DNA of 64,000 nt, taken from assembly GCF_033878955.1 (NCBI RefSeq), contig NZ_CP138858.1:2232001-2296000 (forward strand), in the 5' to 3' direction. Below the pieces are notes generated by a model, which was not told where the DNA came from, searched no databases, and worked only from the letters and a program-made list of their open reading frames with translations. Both the position numbers and the translations under genes were made by a program. Shown piece after piece: positions 47,498 through 57,339 of the stretch. The stretch's first letter is position 1, and the number at the start of each line of letters is the position of its first letter. Source of the DNA: Coraliomargarita algicola (GTDB lineage Bacteria > Verrucomicrobiota > Verrucomicrobiia > Opitutales > Coraliomargaritaceae).

Positions 47498-48925
47498 ATG
47501 AGCCGTTCTACTTCTATACTCGTTCTTGTTGCTTTCGTGCTCGCTGGGGTCAATTGGGGCATCGCATCCGAAATAACCGTCAACTCTGTCGAAACATTAA
47601 AAGCTGCCGTTTCCCAGGCCGTCCCGGGCGACATGATTATTGTCTCTTCAGGTGATTACAGCAAGCCGATCGACATTGTCGGGCGAGGTTCAGACGTATC
47701 ACATATTACGATACGTTCGGAGCAGGGAGCTCCAGTTGTCCTTAATGGGCCGATTTACCTGCGAGGCTCGTATCTCAGTCTGGAAGGGTTTGATTTTGGT
47801 CCCAAGGGGCGAGTTGAGTTTGCTGAGGGGCGTGGCCATCGGCTTTGGCGCTGTCGCTTCGATGCTCTCAAGGCAGGGCATTGGGTGCGGTTTCAAGATG
47901 AGGCGACTCATTGTGAAATCGGTTATTGTTCATTTACGAATGACGACAACGCGGGGGAAAGCGGGAATCAGCAAATCATACAAATATTGCGGAGCGATGA
48001 AACAGGGCCCGATTATCATCACATTCACCACAATTATTTTGCCAACGTAACTCCGGGCGAGGACAGCAATGGTTTTGAAACGATTCAACTTTTCCACGGT
48101 GCCGAAGGTGGGCGTGGAAGCTCGCAATCCATTGTCGAATACAATGTGTTTGAGCGCTGTAATGGAGAAGTCGAAATGATTTCCGTTAAGTGCTCCGATA
48201 ACATTATTCGCTATAACTTGATTAAGGAATGTCGTGGTGGCCTCGTTGTGCGCAAGGGGACTGGAAACCTGATCGAAGGCAATGTTTTCCTGGGTAATAA
48301 TGTCGAGAAGACATCCGGTATCCGCTTTCAGGGAAATGAGCAAATCGTGGTCAATAATTTCATGTCTAACTTGGCCTACAGCGCAATCTCGCTGCATAAT
48401 GGTGATCCTGAAAATTACTATGATCCAGTTCAGGGGGCAACCATTGCCTTCAATACCATCATCAATTGTGGTAGGGCTTTTAATATCGGTGTGCGACATC
48501 CAAAATTGGATTCTAGCATCTCGCCAGTGGATGTTGTCATTGCCAATAACATTTTGGTGACTTCTGGGACACAAATCTTTGATCCGGATGGTGCGATGGC
48601 TAGCTGGAAGGTTGAGGGGAATCTTGCATTCGGTACCACGCCTGAACTTGCAGATCTCTCTGGATTCACTTTCCAAGACCCATTGCTTGTGCCATCATTG
48701 GGAGGTATTTTTGTTCCCACCGCAGGGAGTCCCGCCATCACTCAAGCGCAGGGAGAATACCCGGATATTACCAAAGATATTTATGGGACGCCGCGTTCTG
48801 TAGAGGGTAAAACCATCGGTGCAGTTGAGTTTACGCTGCCCGAGTTACCAGTGAGTCGTGCGACCGTCGGGCCCGATGCAGCTCCACATGAGGCAACTAG
48901 TATCCTTGATTCCTCGGTACTATAA
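47498..48925 (+). CDS. Polysaccharide lyase family 6 (alginate lyase / chondroitinase B type)
   Basis: 475 residues with a signal peptide (MSRSTSILVLVAFVLAGVNW). Right-handed beta-helix: AVPGDMIIVSSGDYSKPIDI, then FANVTPGEDSNGFETIQL. Catalytic Lys231 is in EMISVKCSDN and Arg252 in GGLVVRKGTGN, the pair of PL6 enzymes; the strand GIRFQGNEQIVVNNFMSNL follows. It cleaves uronate-containing polysaccharide by beta-elimination outside the cytoplasm. Sequence alone does not separate alginate from dermatan/chondroitin substrates. Stop and next start overlap (TAATG). Confidence 0.88.
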   Translation: MSRSTSILVLVAFVLAGVNWGIASEITVNSVETLKAAVSQAVPGDMIIVSSGDYSKPIDIVGRGSDVSHITIRSEQGAPVVLNGPIYLRGSYLSLEGFDFGPKGRVEFAEGRGHRLWRCRFDALKAGHWVRFQDEATHCEIGYCSFTNDDNAGESGNQQIIQILRSDETGPDYHHIHHNYFANVTPGEDSNGFETIQLFHGAEGGRGSSQSIVEYNVFERCNGEVEMISVKCSDNIIRYNLIKECRGGLVVRKGTGNLIEGNVFLGNNVEKTSGIRFQGNEQIVVNNFMSNLAYSAISLHNGDPENYYDPVQGATIAFNTIINCGRAFNIGVRHPKLDSSISPVDVVIANNILVTSGTQIFDPDGAMASWKVEGNLAFGTTPELADLSGFTFQDPLLVPSLGGIFVPTAGSPAITQAQGEYPDITKDIYGTPRSVEGKTIGAVEFTLPELPVSRATVGPDAAPHEATSILDSSVL

Positions 48926-50610
48926 TGACACCGAACCCTCTTGAACTAAGTCCTATTGAGCGTAATCAGGTCGTTCAGATTATCGAACAGCTTGAGCCTC
49001 GCGAGCGATTGGCTCAACTGATACATCCGATCCTTTGGGCGCACTGGAACCCTGAGTCGCCTGTCGATGCGTTTCATAAAGTAAGTTCACTATCATGTGG
49101 CGGAGGATTTCTAGGTGTTGCGAATCTCGCTGAGACGAGTCCATTACTGCGTGATCTGCAACAGCGGTCTAAAGTGCCGTTACTGATTTCTGGTGACCAT
49201 GAGAGCGGTTGTCGAGCAGTCGGGGCGACTTCATTTGGTTCTCTAATGAATTTGGCTGCAGTTGAACCGATTGAAGATGCAGAGAAATATGCTTATCAGG
49301 TGGCTGCGGAAACAGCTCGGCAAGCTCGCAGTATGGGGTGTCATTGGAATTTCGGCCCAGTTGTCGATATTAACTATAATTGGGATAACCCGATCACAAA
49401 TCACCGCTCTTTTGGGGATAATCCGCATCGGATTGCTCGCTTGGCGCAGGCATATATCCGTGGCATGCAGGAGCATGGAATCGCTGCAACGGCCAAGCAT
49501 TTCCCAGGTGATGGAATGGATTCCCGTGATCAGCATACTGTGACGAGTGTGAATACACTTCCGCTTAACGAATGGGAGCAGTCGTATGGTCAAACTTTTA
49601 AGGCTGCGATAGATGCAGGTGTCATGAGTATTATGACAGGCTGGATTGCGATGCTACACCGTTCCAGTTTACATGTCAGAACAGGTTTGCGATTACCTGC
49701 AGTTATAGATCCAGCCGTTCAGATTGATCTGTTACGCTCGGAGATGGGCTTCAAGGGCTTGGTCGTCACTGATGCTTTTAAAATGGGAGGATTGCGCGCA
49801 ATCTATCCAGATGAAGGAGAGCTTGCAGTGGAGGCATTGCGTGCGGGCGCGGATATGCTGCTTTTTATTCGAAATAGTGTCGAATCAACTGTGGATGCGA
49901 TTGAGTGTGCCTTGAATGACGGGAGGTTGAATGAGCTTGCAATTAACCGTTCGGTTGAACGCATCATTTCAATGAAAGCCAAACTCGGCTTACTGGAAGC
50001 GATGATCCCGCTGCCGGATGAGGATATATTCTCGGCTCGGGTGGATAATCCAAAGACGATTGAACTCTCCAGTCAGGTAGGTGAAAGGTCTGTCACTCTT
50101 GTCCGTGATTGGGCTTCCCGTTATCCTTTAAATCTGCCCAAGAAATCACGAATACTTTTAGTCGAGCTGGGATCGGGGCACCTAGGGAAGTCCGGCATCA
50201 ATGTCGGAGAAAACGATGATAAAACATTGGTTTTGGATACTATCAGTAGGGAACTTGAAGGAGCGGGGTACGAAGTCGACTGCGCTAGGATTCCCGCAGA
50301 TGTCCAAGACGACATCAGTGCCTATGACGCGGTTTTTTATATTTCAAACATTAGCCCACGACCTCAGACAGGTAGCGTTAGAATATCTTCTCAAGCAAAT
50401 GCCTGCATTAATTGGGAAGCCATGCAAGCGGGACAGCCAGCTTATTTCGTGTCGTTTGGGAATCCATATTTGATTCGTGAAATCGGAGTTGTTGACAATT
50501 ATGTATGCTGTTATTCAAGGCAACCCAATGTTGTGATTGCCTATACTAAAGCATTACTCGGGCAAATTCAGTTTAGAGGGAAGTGCCCCGTAGATTTGAT
50601 GCTTTGGTAG
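48925..50610 (+). CDS. Glycoside hydrolase family 3 protein (beta-N-acetylhexosaminidase-like)
   Basis: 561 residues, no signal peptide. GH3 barrel: LISGDHESGCRAVG, WNFGPVVDINYNWDNPITNH, TAKHFPGDGMDSRDQH and VVTDAFKMGG with nucleophile Asp283. The KHFPGDG-x-D-x-H pattern is that of NagZ-like enzymes with a His/Asp catalytic pair. A C-terminal alpha/beta domain is present (about 375-560). It overlaps the PL6 stop by 1 nt, so it is coupled and probably trims imported oligosaccharides. Last gene of the locus. Confidence 0.88.
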   Translation: MTPNPLELSPIERNQVVQIIEQLEPRERLAQLIHPILWAHWNPESPVDAFHKVSSLSCGGGFLGVANLAETSPLLRDLQQRSKVPLLISGDHESGCRAVGATSFGSLMNLAAVEPIEDAEKYAYQVAAETARQARSMGCHWNFGPVVDINYNWDNPITNHRSFGDNPHRIARLAQAYIRGMQEHGIAATAKHFPGDGMDSRDQHTVTSVNTLPLNEWEQSYGQTFKAAIDAGVMSIMTGWIAMLHRSSLHVRTGLRLPAVIDPAVQIDLLRSEMGFKGLVVTDAFKMGGLRAIYPDEGELAVEALRAGADMLLFIRNSVESTVDAIECALNDGRLNELAINRSVERIISMKAKLGLLEAMIPLPDEDIFSARVDNPKTIELSSQVGERSVTLVRDWASRYPLNLPKKSRILLVELGSGHLGKSGINVGENDDKTLVLDTISRELEGAGYEVDCARIPADVQDDISAYDAVFYISNISPRPQTGSVRISSQANACINWEAMQAGQPAYFVSFGNPYLIREIGVVDNYVCCYSRQPNVVIAYTKALLGQIQFRGKCPVDLMLW

Positions 50611-50810
50611 TTAGGGATGCTAAAGTCCACTATGGACACATGAAGCATTGGCCCTTTCCCGAGAGCGTCCAACAAAAACAAAAAATCGGCACCGAAATCA
50701 TTGCCATTTCATCCAAGACAATTCATACTCTGTCCTCGCAATACCTGTTCATTCCTGCGACTCACCGTTGCCCTCCACTCTCATTTTAACTCGCTCCAAA
50801 GGCACGCTCC

Positions 50811-51470
50811 ATGTGCGGACGCTACACACTGCACGTACAAAAACAAAAACTGGCAAAGGCCATCGCGCTAGCACTGCCTGATGCCTATGAACCAGACTAT
50901 AACATCGGTCCGGGCCGGGAAGTGCTCAGCATTGCAAACCGCGCACGCCAGACACCCTCAGCTGCGATGATGCAATGGGGCCTGCGAACCCCGCAAAATT
51001 TCCACATCAACGCTCGTATCGAAACCGCGGACACAAGCCCCCGATTCCGCGACAGTTGGCACGCGCATCGCTGCCTGCTACCAGCCAACGGCTATTACGA
51101 ATGGTATCAAGACGGCATCACCAAACAGCCCTACTACATCTACCCCGAACAAGGTGAGCTATATTATTTCGCGGGGCTCTGGTTCCCTGCCCCTAAAGAT
51201 GCCCCCTTCCCGTCGGTAGTCGTGCTCACAACCGCCGCCCACGATTCTCTGCGCGATATCCATGAACGCATGCCGGTCATTTTACCTAATAATTCTAGTG
51301 CCGACTGGCTGGACGGCGCGCTCGACAAACGCGACACACTCGCACTCTCGGATAAGGTTTCACTGCAAAAACATCCCGTCTCACGAAGAGTCAACAGCGT
51401 GCACAATAAAGACAGTCAATTAATCGAAGCCACCTCGGCACAGTCAGACGATCAAATGATGTTGTTTTAA
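50811..51470 (+). CDS. SOS response-associated peptidase (SRAP; YedK/HMCES family)
   Basis: 219 residues. Cys2 (MCGRYTLH) forms the thiazolidine crosslink to abasic sites in single-stranded DNA. RCLLPANGYYEWYQDG has the active-site Asn/Glu; HERMPVIL carries the His. It protects abasic sites at forks. The 200-nt gap before it shows nothing clear, and its GC-richer codon use marks the right edge of the glycan locus. Confidence 0.93.
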   Translation: MCGRYTLHVQKQKLAKAIALALPDAYEPDYNIGPGREVLSIANRARQTPSAAMMQWGLRTPQNFHINARIETADTSPRFRDSWHAHRCLLPANGYYEWYQDGITKQPYYIYPEQGELYYFAGLWFPAPKDAPFPSVVVLTTAAHDSLRDIHERMPVILPNNSSADWLDGALDKRDTLALSDKVSLQKHPVSRRVNSVHNKDSQLIEATSAQSDDQMMLF

Positions 51471-51528
51471 TCTGAATGAAAGTTCAACGGCACTTGTCTT
51501 CTGAATAAAACACAGACAGTCTATCCAC

Positions 51529-52854
51529 ATGGACCCCTGCAACACCCCAGCCTGCCAATCCGCCCGGGAAATTTTCCACGAATTGGATGATTACTACGAT
51601 GATCACAACCTCTACTTCCAGACCATTAGCTCGGTGCTGGATGCAGCCAACCTGCTCAAAGTAGACCAACGTCTCAAACTCATCCTCTCACAGCCCAAGA
51701 ACGAGATCATGGTGCACTGCCCCGTCAAAATGGACGATGGGCGCTGGCGCCTGTTTAAGGGCTACCGCGTGCAACACAATAACGTGCTGGGCCCCTACAA
51801 AGGCGGCATCCGCTACCACGGCGAAGTCAAGCTGGACGAGGTCAAGACACTCGCACTGCTCATGACGATGAAATGCGCGCTGGCCCGCCTGCCCTTCGGC
51901 GGCGCCAAAGGAGCGCTTAAGATCGATCCACGCTCGGTCAGCCGCAGCGAGCTCGAACGCGTCACTCGCCGCCTGACCGCTGCGCTGGGTAACAATATCG
52001 GCCCGGATTACGACATTCCTGCCCCCGACATGGGCACCAATGCACAAATCATGGCATGGATGGCCGATACCTATATCAATTTCGCCGAGTCCTCCACCAA
52101 GGTCACCGCACGCGGCGTCGTCACCGGCAAACCCCTCGAATTCGGCGGCTCCGCCGGCCGCGAAAAAGCCACTGGTCAGGGGCTGGTCTATGTGCTCGAC
52201 GCCCTCCTCCCGGGCATGGACATGGACGTATCGAAGCTCAGTTTCAGCCTGATCGGCTATGGCAATGTCGGCTCATGGACCGCTCGCTTGCTCCAAGCAC
52301 GCGGCAGTCAACTCAAAGCAGTGATGGACCACACCGGTGCCATCTGCAACGAAGCCGGCATCGACGCCGAAGCACTGGCGCAGCACGTGCAAGCCACTGG
52401 CGGCGTGAACGGTTTCACCGGAGCCGACGCAATCGACGCGCCCAATTTCTACAGCACCCCGGTCGACCTCTTCATACCTGCCGCACTGGAGCAGATGGTG
52501 GACCTCGAACACGCCGAACGCTTGCAATGTAAAGTGCTGGTCGAAGCGGCCAACGCTCCCACTACCCCACGCGCAGAGCAGCATCTACTCCAAAAAGGCG
52601 TGGAAGTGCTGCCCGCGATTCTGTGCAACGCCGGCGGTGTGACCGTGAGTTATTTCGAATGGAAGCAAAATCGACAATCCGAGACCTGGGATGAAGAACT
52701 AGTCGACGAGCGTCTGCGTAAAGTGATGACACGCTCCGCCGAGCGCGTGCTGGCCACCGCCAAGCGCCTCGACTGCAGCATGCGCCTTGCCTCCTACGCG
52801 GCCGCGATCGCACACATCGATAAAGTCTATGAGATGCGCGGCGTATTTCCGTAA
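51529..52854 (+). CDS. Glutamate/leucine/phenylalanine/valine dehydrogenase
   Basis: 441 residues. Substrate domain: VQHNNVLGPYKGGIRYH, ALARLPFGGAKGALKIDP (catalytic Lys) and IGPDYDIPAPDMGTNAQ. The NAD-binding domain has SLIGYGNVGSWTARLL. The hexameric-type glutamate dehydrogenase is the likeliest member, interconverting glutamate and 2-oxoglutarate plus ammonia. Confidence 0.92.
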   Translation: MDPCNTPACQSAREIFHELDDYYDDHNLYFQTISSVLDAANLLKVDQRLKLILSQPKNEIMVHCPVKMDDGRWRLFKGYRVQHNNVLGPYKGGIRYHGEVKLDEVKTLALLMTMKCALARLPFGGAKGALKIDPRSVSRSELERVTRRLTAALGNNIGPDYDIPAPDMGTNAQIMAWMADTYINFAESSTKVTARGVVTGKPLEFGGSAGREKATGQGLVYVLDALLPGMDMDVSKLSFSLIGYGNVGSWTARLLQARGSQLKAVMDHTGAICNEAGIDAEALAQHVQATGGVNGFTGADAIDAPNFYSTPVDLFIPAALEQMVDLEHAERLQCKVLVEAANAPTTPRAEQHLLQKGVEVLPAILCNAGGVTVSYFEWKQNRQSETWDEELVDERLRKVMTRSAERVLATAKRLDCSMRLASYAAAIAHIDKVYEMRGVFP

Positions 52855-52944
52855 AGGCCCGCTATGATTATCCAGTCTTCAAGCCCTGCTTATAGAAGTG
52901 CTTTGAACTGGCGCAAAATCCATCCTCCCGCTTAATGGGCGACT

Positions 52945-53472
52945 ATGACTATAGATGAACGTCTCTCGAAATATCTTGATCAAACTCCGGCCATCGACGA
53001 TTCGGCCTATGTGGCTGAAGGCGCCGTCGTCATTGGCGCCGTTTCCCTGGGGCTCAATTCCAGCGTGTGGCACAATGCAGTGCTGCGCGGCGACATCAAT
53101 ACCATCGAAATCGGCGAAGGCTCCAATGTGCAAGACGGCACCGTCGTGCATCTAGCCGACGACTACGGTGTAAAAGTCGGCAAATATGTAACCATCGGCC
53201 ACTCAGCCATGATCCACGCCTGCGAAATTGGCGACGAATGCCTGGTCGGCATGCAGGCCACGATACTTGACGGCGCTGTCATCGGCGAACAATCGATTAT
53301 CGGTGCAGGCGCACTGGTGACAAAAGGCACGCAAATCCCCGCAGGCTCGCTAGTGCTAGGGGCTCCAGCTAAAGTGGTGCGCGCACTCAGCGATGAGGAA
53401 CGCGCGGGACTGAAAGGACTCGCCGAAAAATACGTGACCGTCTCGCGTGGCCACAAAAAGCGTTTCAGCTAG
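52945..53472 (+). CDS. Gamma-class carbonic anhydrase family protein
   Basis: 175 residues of left-handed beta-helix hexapeptide repeats. The three zinc-ligand His are in VVHLADD and GHSAMIHACEIG. LLGAPAKVVR-like SLVLGAPAKVVRAL follows. Family members hydrate CO2 or act as trimeric transferase-like proteins; the Gln and Glu residues needed for good activity are not all evident, so CO2 hydration is likely but not certain. Confidence 0.88.
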   Translation: MTIDERLSKYLDQTPAIDDSAYVAEGAVVIGAVSLGLNSSVWHNAVLRGDINTIEIGEGSNVQDGTVVHLADDYGVKVGKYVTIGHSAMIHACEIGDECLVGMQATILDGAVIGEQSIIGAGALVTKGTQIPAGSLVLGAPAKVVRALSDEERAGLKGLAEKYVTVSRGHKKRFS

Positions 53473-53662
53473 TAAGCACGCAAGGCGAGCTTGACTCCAG
53501 TCTCACCGCCTCCGTGCGGAGCCTTCACACACCATCCGGCTGCTCCAAACCGCCTCGGCCTGAAAACTGTCACGCCTACGTCACCTGAGGCTTGCAATTC
53601 AGTCATAACTCCTTCTCATCAACGAGCGATTGAGACTTATTCTCAGCCGAGACCATTTTACC

Positions 53663-53890
53663 ATGCGACTGAACGAAATCAAAAAAGGCGGACTTTTCCG
53701 CGTCAAAAACCTGGATTGCTGCAACGACTGCGTCTCGCGGCTGATGTCTATGGGCTTATTGCCGGACCAGGAGATTCGTCTCGTGCATGAAGCACCGCTG
53801 GGCGATCCGATTGCTGTGGAATTCAACGGCTGCCACATTAGTGTACGTCTGGAAGATGCCGCTCACGTGGAGGTGGAAGAGATTTTATGA
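53663..53890 (+). CDS. feoA: FeoA, ferrous iron transport accessory protein
   Basis: 75 residues from ATG 53663 (RLNEIKKGGLFRVKNLDCC). SH3-like barrel with RLMSMGLLPDQEIRLVHEAP and GCHISVRLEDA. It supports FeoB, probably by contacting its cytoplasmic domain. Its stop overlaps the feoB start by 4 nt (ATGA). Confidence 0.9.
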   Translation: MRLNEIKKGGLFRVKNLDCCNDCVSRLMSMGLLPDQEIRLVHEAPLGDPIAVEFNGCHISVRLEDAAHVEVEEIL

Positions 53891-56094
53891 GCGCCGCAGC
53901 AGCCAACCGTCGCATTGCTCTGATCGGGAATCCGAACACGGGCAAAACCTCTCTGTTTAATACGCTGACTGGCATGCGCCAGCGCGTGGGCAACTATTCA
54001 GGCGTGACGGTTGAGAAAAAGACGGGCACTTGGCAGATGCCCAATGGTGAGTCCGTCGAGTTAATCGATTTGCCGGGCACGTATAGTCTCAGCGCCAGCT
54101 CACTCGACGAGCGGGTGGCAGTCGACGTCATTAGTGGTCACGGCATGGGCGGCAAGGCCCCGGATCTAGTCATCGTCGTGGTCGATGTTGAAAACCTGCG
54201 CCGCAACCTCTTCCTGGCGTCGCAAGCCTCTGAGCTGGGCGTGCCTATGGTCATCGCACTGAATTGCTGGGATGTGGCAGAAAAAAAAGGCCTGCAAATC
54301 GACAGCAAACTACTGGAACAACGACTCGGCGTGCCGGTGGTGCCTACAGTCGCCAAACGTAAAAGCGGCACCGACGAACTCGCCAAAGCAGTCGAGAAAG
54401 CGCTCCTATCGCGTCCGATACTAGTGCGCCCCAAATGGCCCGAGCCCGTGCAAAAAGCGATCGCAAGCCTGCGCGAGGGCCTAATCGATCAACACGGCGA
54501 ATCCCTCAGCGAAGGCGAGCTACAACGTCTATTATTCGACCGCAAGAGCGCAGTCACCGAACGCCTCAAGACAGCAAGCAGCGAGCACGCTCCGATCATC
54601 CAAGCCGCCCGTGATCAACTGTATAAAGACGGCTTTCAACCGGACGCCGCCGAATCGACACTACGCTTCCGCTTTTTGAATCCTCTACTCAACGATGTGC
54701 TGGAACGCCAATCGGCGATGAAAAAGCGCAGTAAGTCCGAGAGCATCGATCAACTGCTACTACACAAATTCTGGGGCCTGCTGGTCTTCGTGGGGATGAT
54801 GTATGTAGTCTTCCAATCCGTTTACACCTGGGCGGGCCCGATCATGGACCTGATCGAAACAATGGTCGGCTGGGTACAAGGGATCGCTTCGGATGCACTC
54901 GTGGCCACACCGATGCTACAGAGCTTGATCGCCGACGGAATCATCGGCGGCGTGGGCGCATTCTTGGTCTTTTTACCACAGATCCTCGTGCTGTTTTTCT
55001 TTATCTCGCTACTGGAGGCCTCCGGCTACATGGCGCGGGCAGCCTTCCTGATGGACAAGCTATTTCAATGGTGCGGTCTCAACGGAAAAAGCTTCGTGCC
55101 CCTACTGACCAGTTTCGCTTGTGCGATCCCCGGCATCATGGCCACCCGCACGATCAACGACAATAAAGCACGCTTAATCACCATTTTGGTGGCACCGTTG
55201 ATGAGCTGTTCCGCTCGCCTACCGGTTTATTTATTGCTCATTGGCGCCTTCATCGAACCGAAGTATGGCCCCAACGTAGCAGGTGCGACACTCTTTGCGA
55301 TGCACTTTGTGGGCGCATTTGTGGCTGCACCCTTTGCCTGGGCTCTCAATAAAACGGTCAACAAGGGCCGCAAGCCAGTGCCCTTCGTAATGGAACTGCC
55401 CCACTACCGGGTTCCACAAGTTAAACTTGTCTTCCACCGCATGTATGAAAGCGGCAAAGAATTTGTGGTGCGCGCCGGCACCGTGATCTTCGCCATGACC
55501 ATCATCATCTGGGCACTCCTTTATTTCCCACGTTCCGAGACAATCGAGACCGAGGTGCGGGCTCAATATATGAGTGAGCTCAGTCAAGCCGAGCCCGTCG
55601 AAGCCACAGAGTTTGAATGGACCCCAGAAACCGAGGCCGAACTTTCAAAGCGTATCGATGCCACCTATCTGGAACAGAGCTACATGGGGCGCTTTGGTAA
55701 ACTGGTACAACCCATCTTCGCCCCTGCTGGCTATGACTGGAAAATCACAGTCGGCGTATTGGCCAGTTTCCCCGCGCGTGAAATCATCATTTCAACTCTC
55801 GGAATCACTTATGCACTGGGCGGCGAGGTCGACGAAGAGTCGGACGACTTACGTAGCACCTTGAGTAATGCCAAATGGGAATCCGGTCCACGCAAAGGCG
55901 AGCCTGTATTTAACATACCAGTCGCACTCTCGATCATGGTGTTTTTCGCACTCTGCATGCAGTGCGGTGCCACACTCGCAGTGATCGCGAAAGAGCTCAA
56001 TTGGTGGTGGGCTGCAGGTAGCTTTTTTGCACTCACTGCCCTGGCATGGGTCGCCGCAGTCATGGTCTACCAAGTCGGCATGCTATTTATCTAA
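53887..56094 (+). CDS. feoB: FeoB, ferrous iron permease with GTPase domain
   Basis: 735 residues. N-terminal G domain: GNPNTGKTS (G1), DLPGTYSL (G3), NCWD (G4). Then GDI-like helices and about eight membrane segments, including the gate motifs LLTSFACAIPGIMATRTIND and MSCSARLPVYLLLIGAF with the conserved Cys. It takes up Fe2+ at the inner membrane. Size and motif order are normal; feoA precedes it and a Cys-rich companion follows. Confidence 0.96.
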   Translation: MSAAAANRRIALIGNPNTGKTSLFNTLTGMRQRVGNYSGVTVEKKTGTWQMPNGESVELIDLPGTYSLSASSLDERVAVDVISGHGMGGKAPDLVIVVVDVENLRRNLFLASQASELGVPMVIALNCWDVAEKKGLQIDSKLLEQRLGVPVVPTVAKRKSGTDELAKAVEKALLSRPILVRPKWPEPVQKAIASLREGLIDQHGESLSEGELQRLLFDRKSAVTERLKTASSEHAPIIQAARDQLYKDGFQPDAAESTLRFRFLNPLLNDVLERQSAMKKRSKSESIDQLLLHKFWGLLVFVGMMYVVFQSVYTWAGPIMDLIETMVGWVQGIASDALVATPMLQSLIADGIIGGVGAFLVFLPQILVLFFFISLLEASGYMARAAFLMDKLFQWCGLNGKSFVPLLTSFACAIPGIMATRTINDNKARLITILVAPLMSCSARLPVYLLLIGAFIEPKYGPNVAGATLFAMHFVGAFVAAPFAWALNKTVNKGRKPVPFVMELPHYRVPQVKLVFHRMYESGKEFVVRAGTVIFAMTIIIWALLYFPRSETIETEVRAQYMSELSQAEPVEATEFEWTPETEAELSKRIDATYLEQSYMGRFGKLVQPIFAPAGYDWKITVGVLASFPAREIIISTLGITYALGGEVDEESDDLRSTLSNAKWESGPRKGEPVFNIPVALSIMVFFALCMQCGATLAVIAKELNWWWAAGSFFALTALAWVAAVMVYQVGMLFI

Positions 56095-56163
56095 AGAGCG
56101 TGCCCCGCGGTCTATGCACCAAGCCCAAGCCGCCACGACCTAGACAAGTAATCAAGTATAAGA

Positions 56164-56325
56164 ATGAAACACATGGAAATCATCCTCGTCGCAGTCATCA
56201 TTCTAGGCGCTCTGCTGTATTTGTACAAAACATTTAAGCCCAAAAGCAAAAATGGCGGCGGCTGCGGTTGCGGCACAGTCGACTGCAAAGTCCCGAAGCC
56301 AAAACTCCAGCAACCTAAAAAATGA
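56164..56325 (+). CDS. FeoB-associated Cys-rich small membrane protein
   Basis: 53 residues: one N-terminal helix (MEIILVAVIILGALLYLYKT) followed by GGGCGCGTVDCKVP. The helix plus C-x-C and a third Cys match the FeoB-associated Cys-rich family, which replaces FeoC in many bacteria. It is 69 nt after feoB and co-oriented, so it is most likely part of the feo operon. Confidence 0.85.
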   Translation: MKHMEIILVAVIILGALLYLYKTFKPKSKNGGGCGCGTVDCKVPKPKLQQPKK

Positions 56326-56330
56326 GTGAG

Positions 56331-57284
56331 TTAGCTCACTCGTAAAGCCCATGCTAGCGCCACCAGCGCGACGCTCAACAGTCCGACCCAATACCGCTGC
56401 TGCTCAAGGTAAACGAATGCGCGCTGAAAAATCGCCCCGACCAAGCCCAGGAGTAAACCACACACGAAGCCGCTGATGTGAGCCGCCACATCCACACTTC
56501 CGTGCAAAGATCCATCTCCGACCCCGGTTAACCCCAACAAGGTCATGCCACCAAAAACCGGCACAAACCAACGCGGCATCAGCCACGTCTCTTGAGCCTC
56601 CGAAATAGCCGCCCACAGTCCAACGCCAGTGAGAAGTCCCAAGGCCCCAAATACCGCAGTCGACGCTCCGATCGAATAGTGCGGCTCGGGAAAATAGACC
56701 CAGGCATTTAATACATTGCCCAAGACGCCACTGCTCAAAATCAACAACCAGCCCGCTGCAGCGCCAAAAAAACGAGCCACGAAAAAGGCAAAACCCATCC
56801 CCGCCACTAGATTAGAGACCAAGTGCACGATATCTCCATGTAAACACAGCGATGTCAGCGCCCGCGTCCACTCCCCACCCGTGATCATCGCCAGCGAATC
56901 CCCACGACCTAAGTCCAGCGGCCAACCTGCCTGCTGCCAGAGAAAACAGCTAAGCAAGATAATCGCATAGAGTACAAAACTCACGTAGCCGAAGCTAAAT
57001 TCAAGGTAGCGGGTACCCAAAAACCTACGCTGCGTGGAGGCCAAGTCAAAGATCGCAGCCAGCTCCGCCCGCACCAACGAAGCATCCGCAGGCACGACAC
57101 AGACCACGTATTGCCCCGCATGCAACAAGGTCCAATAAGCCTTCCCCATCGCTAAAATCGCGAGTCCAGCGTCACTGGCAGCAGAAAAATCCGCATACAC
57201 TGCCACCGGCACCAGACCCTCAGGCGCCTCGAAGCCCTCCAGTGAAAACTCGCTCAAGACTGGATGATTTTTCAAACTCGCCAT
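56331..57284 (-). CDS. Rhomboid-family intramembrane serine protease
   Basis: 317 residues. An N-terminal cytoplasmic domain of about 100 residues (EGFEAPEGLVPVAVYADFSA) precedes six membrane helices. ALTSLCLHGDIVHLVSNLVA is the helix-2 HxxxN-type region. IGASTAVFGALG carries the catalytic Ser in GxSx, and AAHISGFVCGLLLGL the catalytic His. It cleaves proteins within the membrane; the substrate is unknown. It is convergent with the feo operon, 5 nt from the Cys-rich gene's stop. Confidence 0.9.
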   Translation of the reverse strand: MASLKNHPVLSEFSLEGFEAPEGLVPVAVYADFSAASDAGLAILAMGKAYWTLLHAGQYVVCVVPADASLVRAELAAIFDLASTQRRFLGTRYLEFSFGYVSFVLYAIILLSCFLWQQAGWPLDLGRGDSLAMITGGEWTRALTSLCLHGDIVHLVSNLVAGMGFAFFVARFFGAAAGWLLILSSGVLGNVLNAWVYFPEPHYSIGASTAVFGALGLLTGVGLWAAISEAQETWLMPRWFVPVFGGMTLLGLTGVGDGSLHGSVDVAAHISGFVCGLLLGLVGAIFQRAFVYLEQQRYWVGLLSVALVALAWALRVS

Positions 57285-57339
57285 AGAGCCAACATGCTGT
57301 AGAGTGCTTCCTACATCAATCTATTTACATAGACCAATT

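Noticed and set aside
53491..53662. Coding potential between the carbonic anhydrase and feoA genes
   Set aside because: The frame has no family resemblance and unlike composition; it reads as leader sequence of the feo operon.
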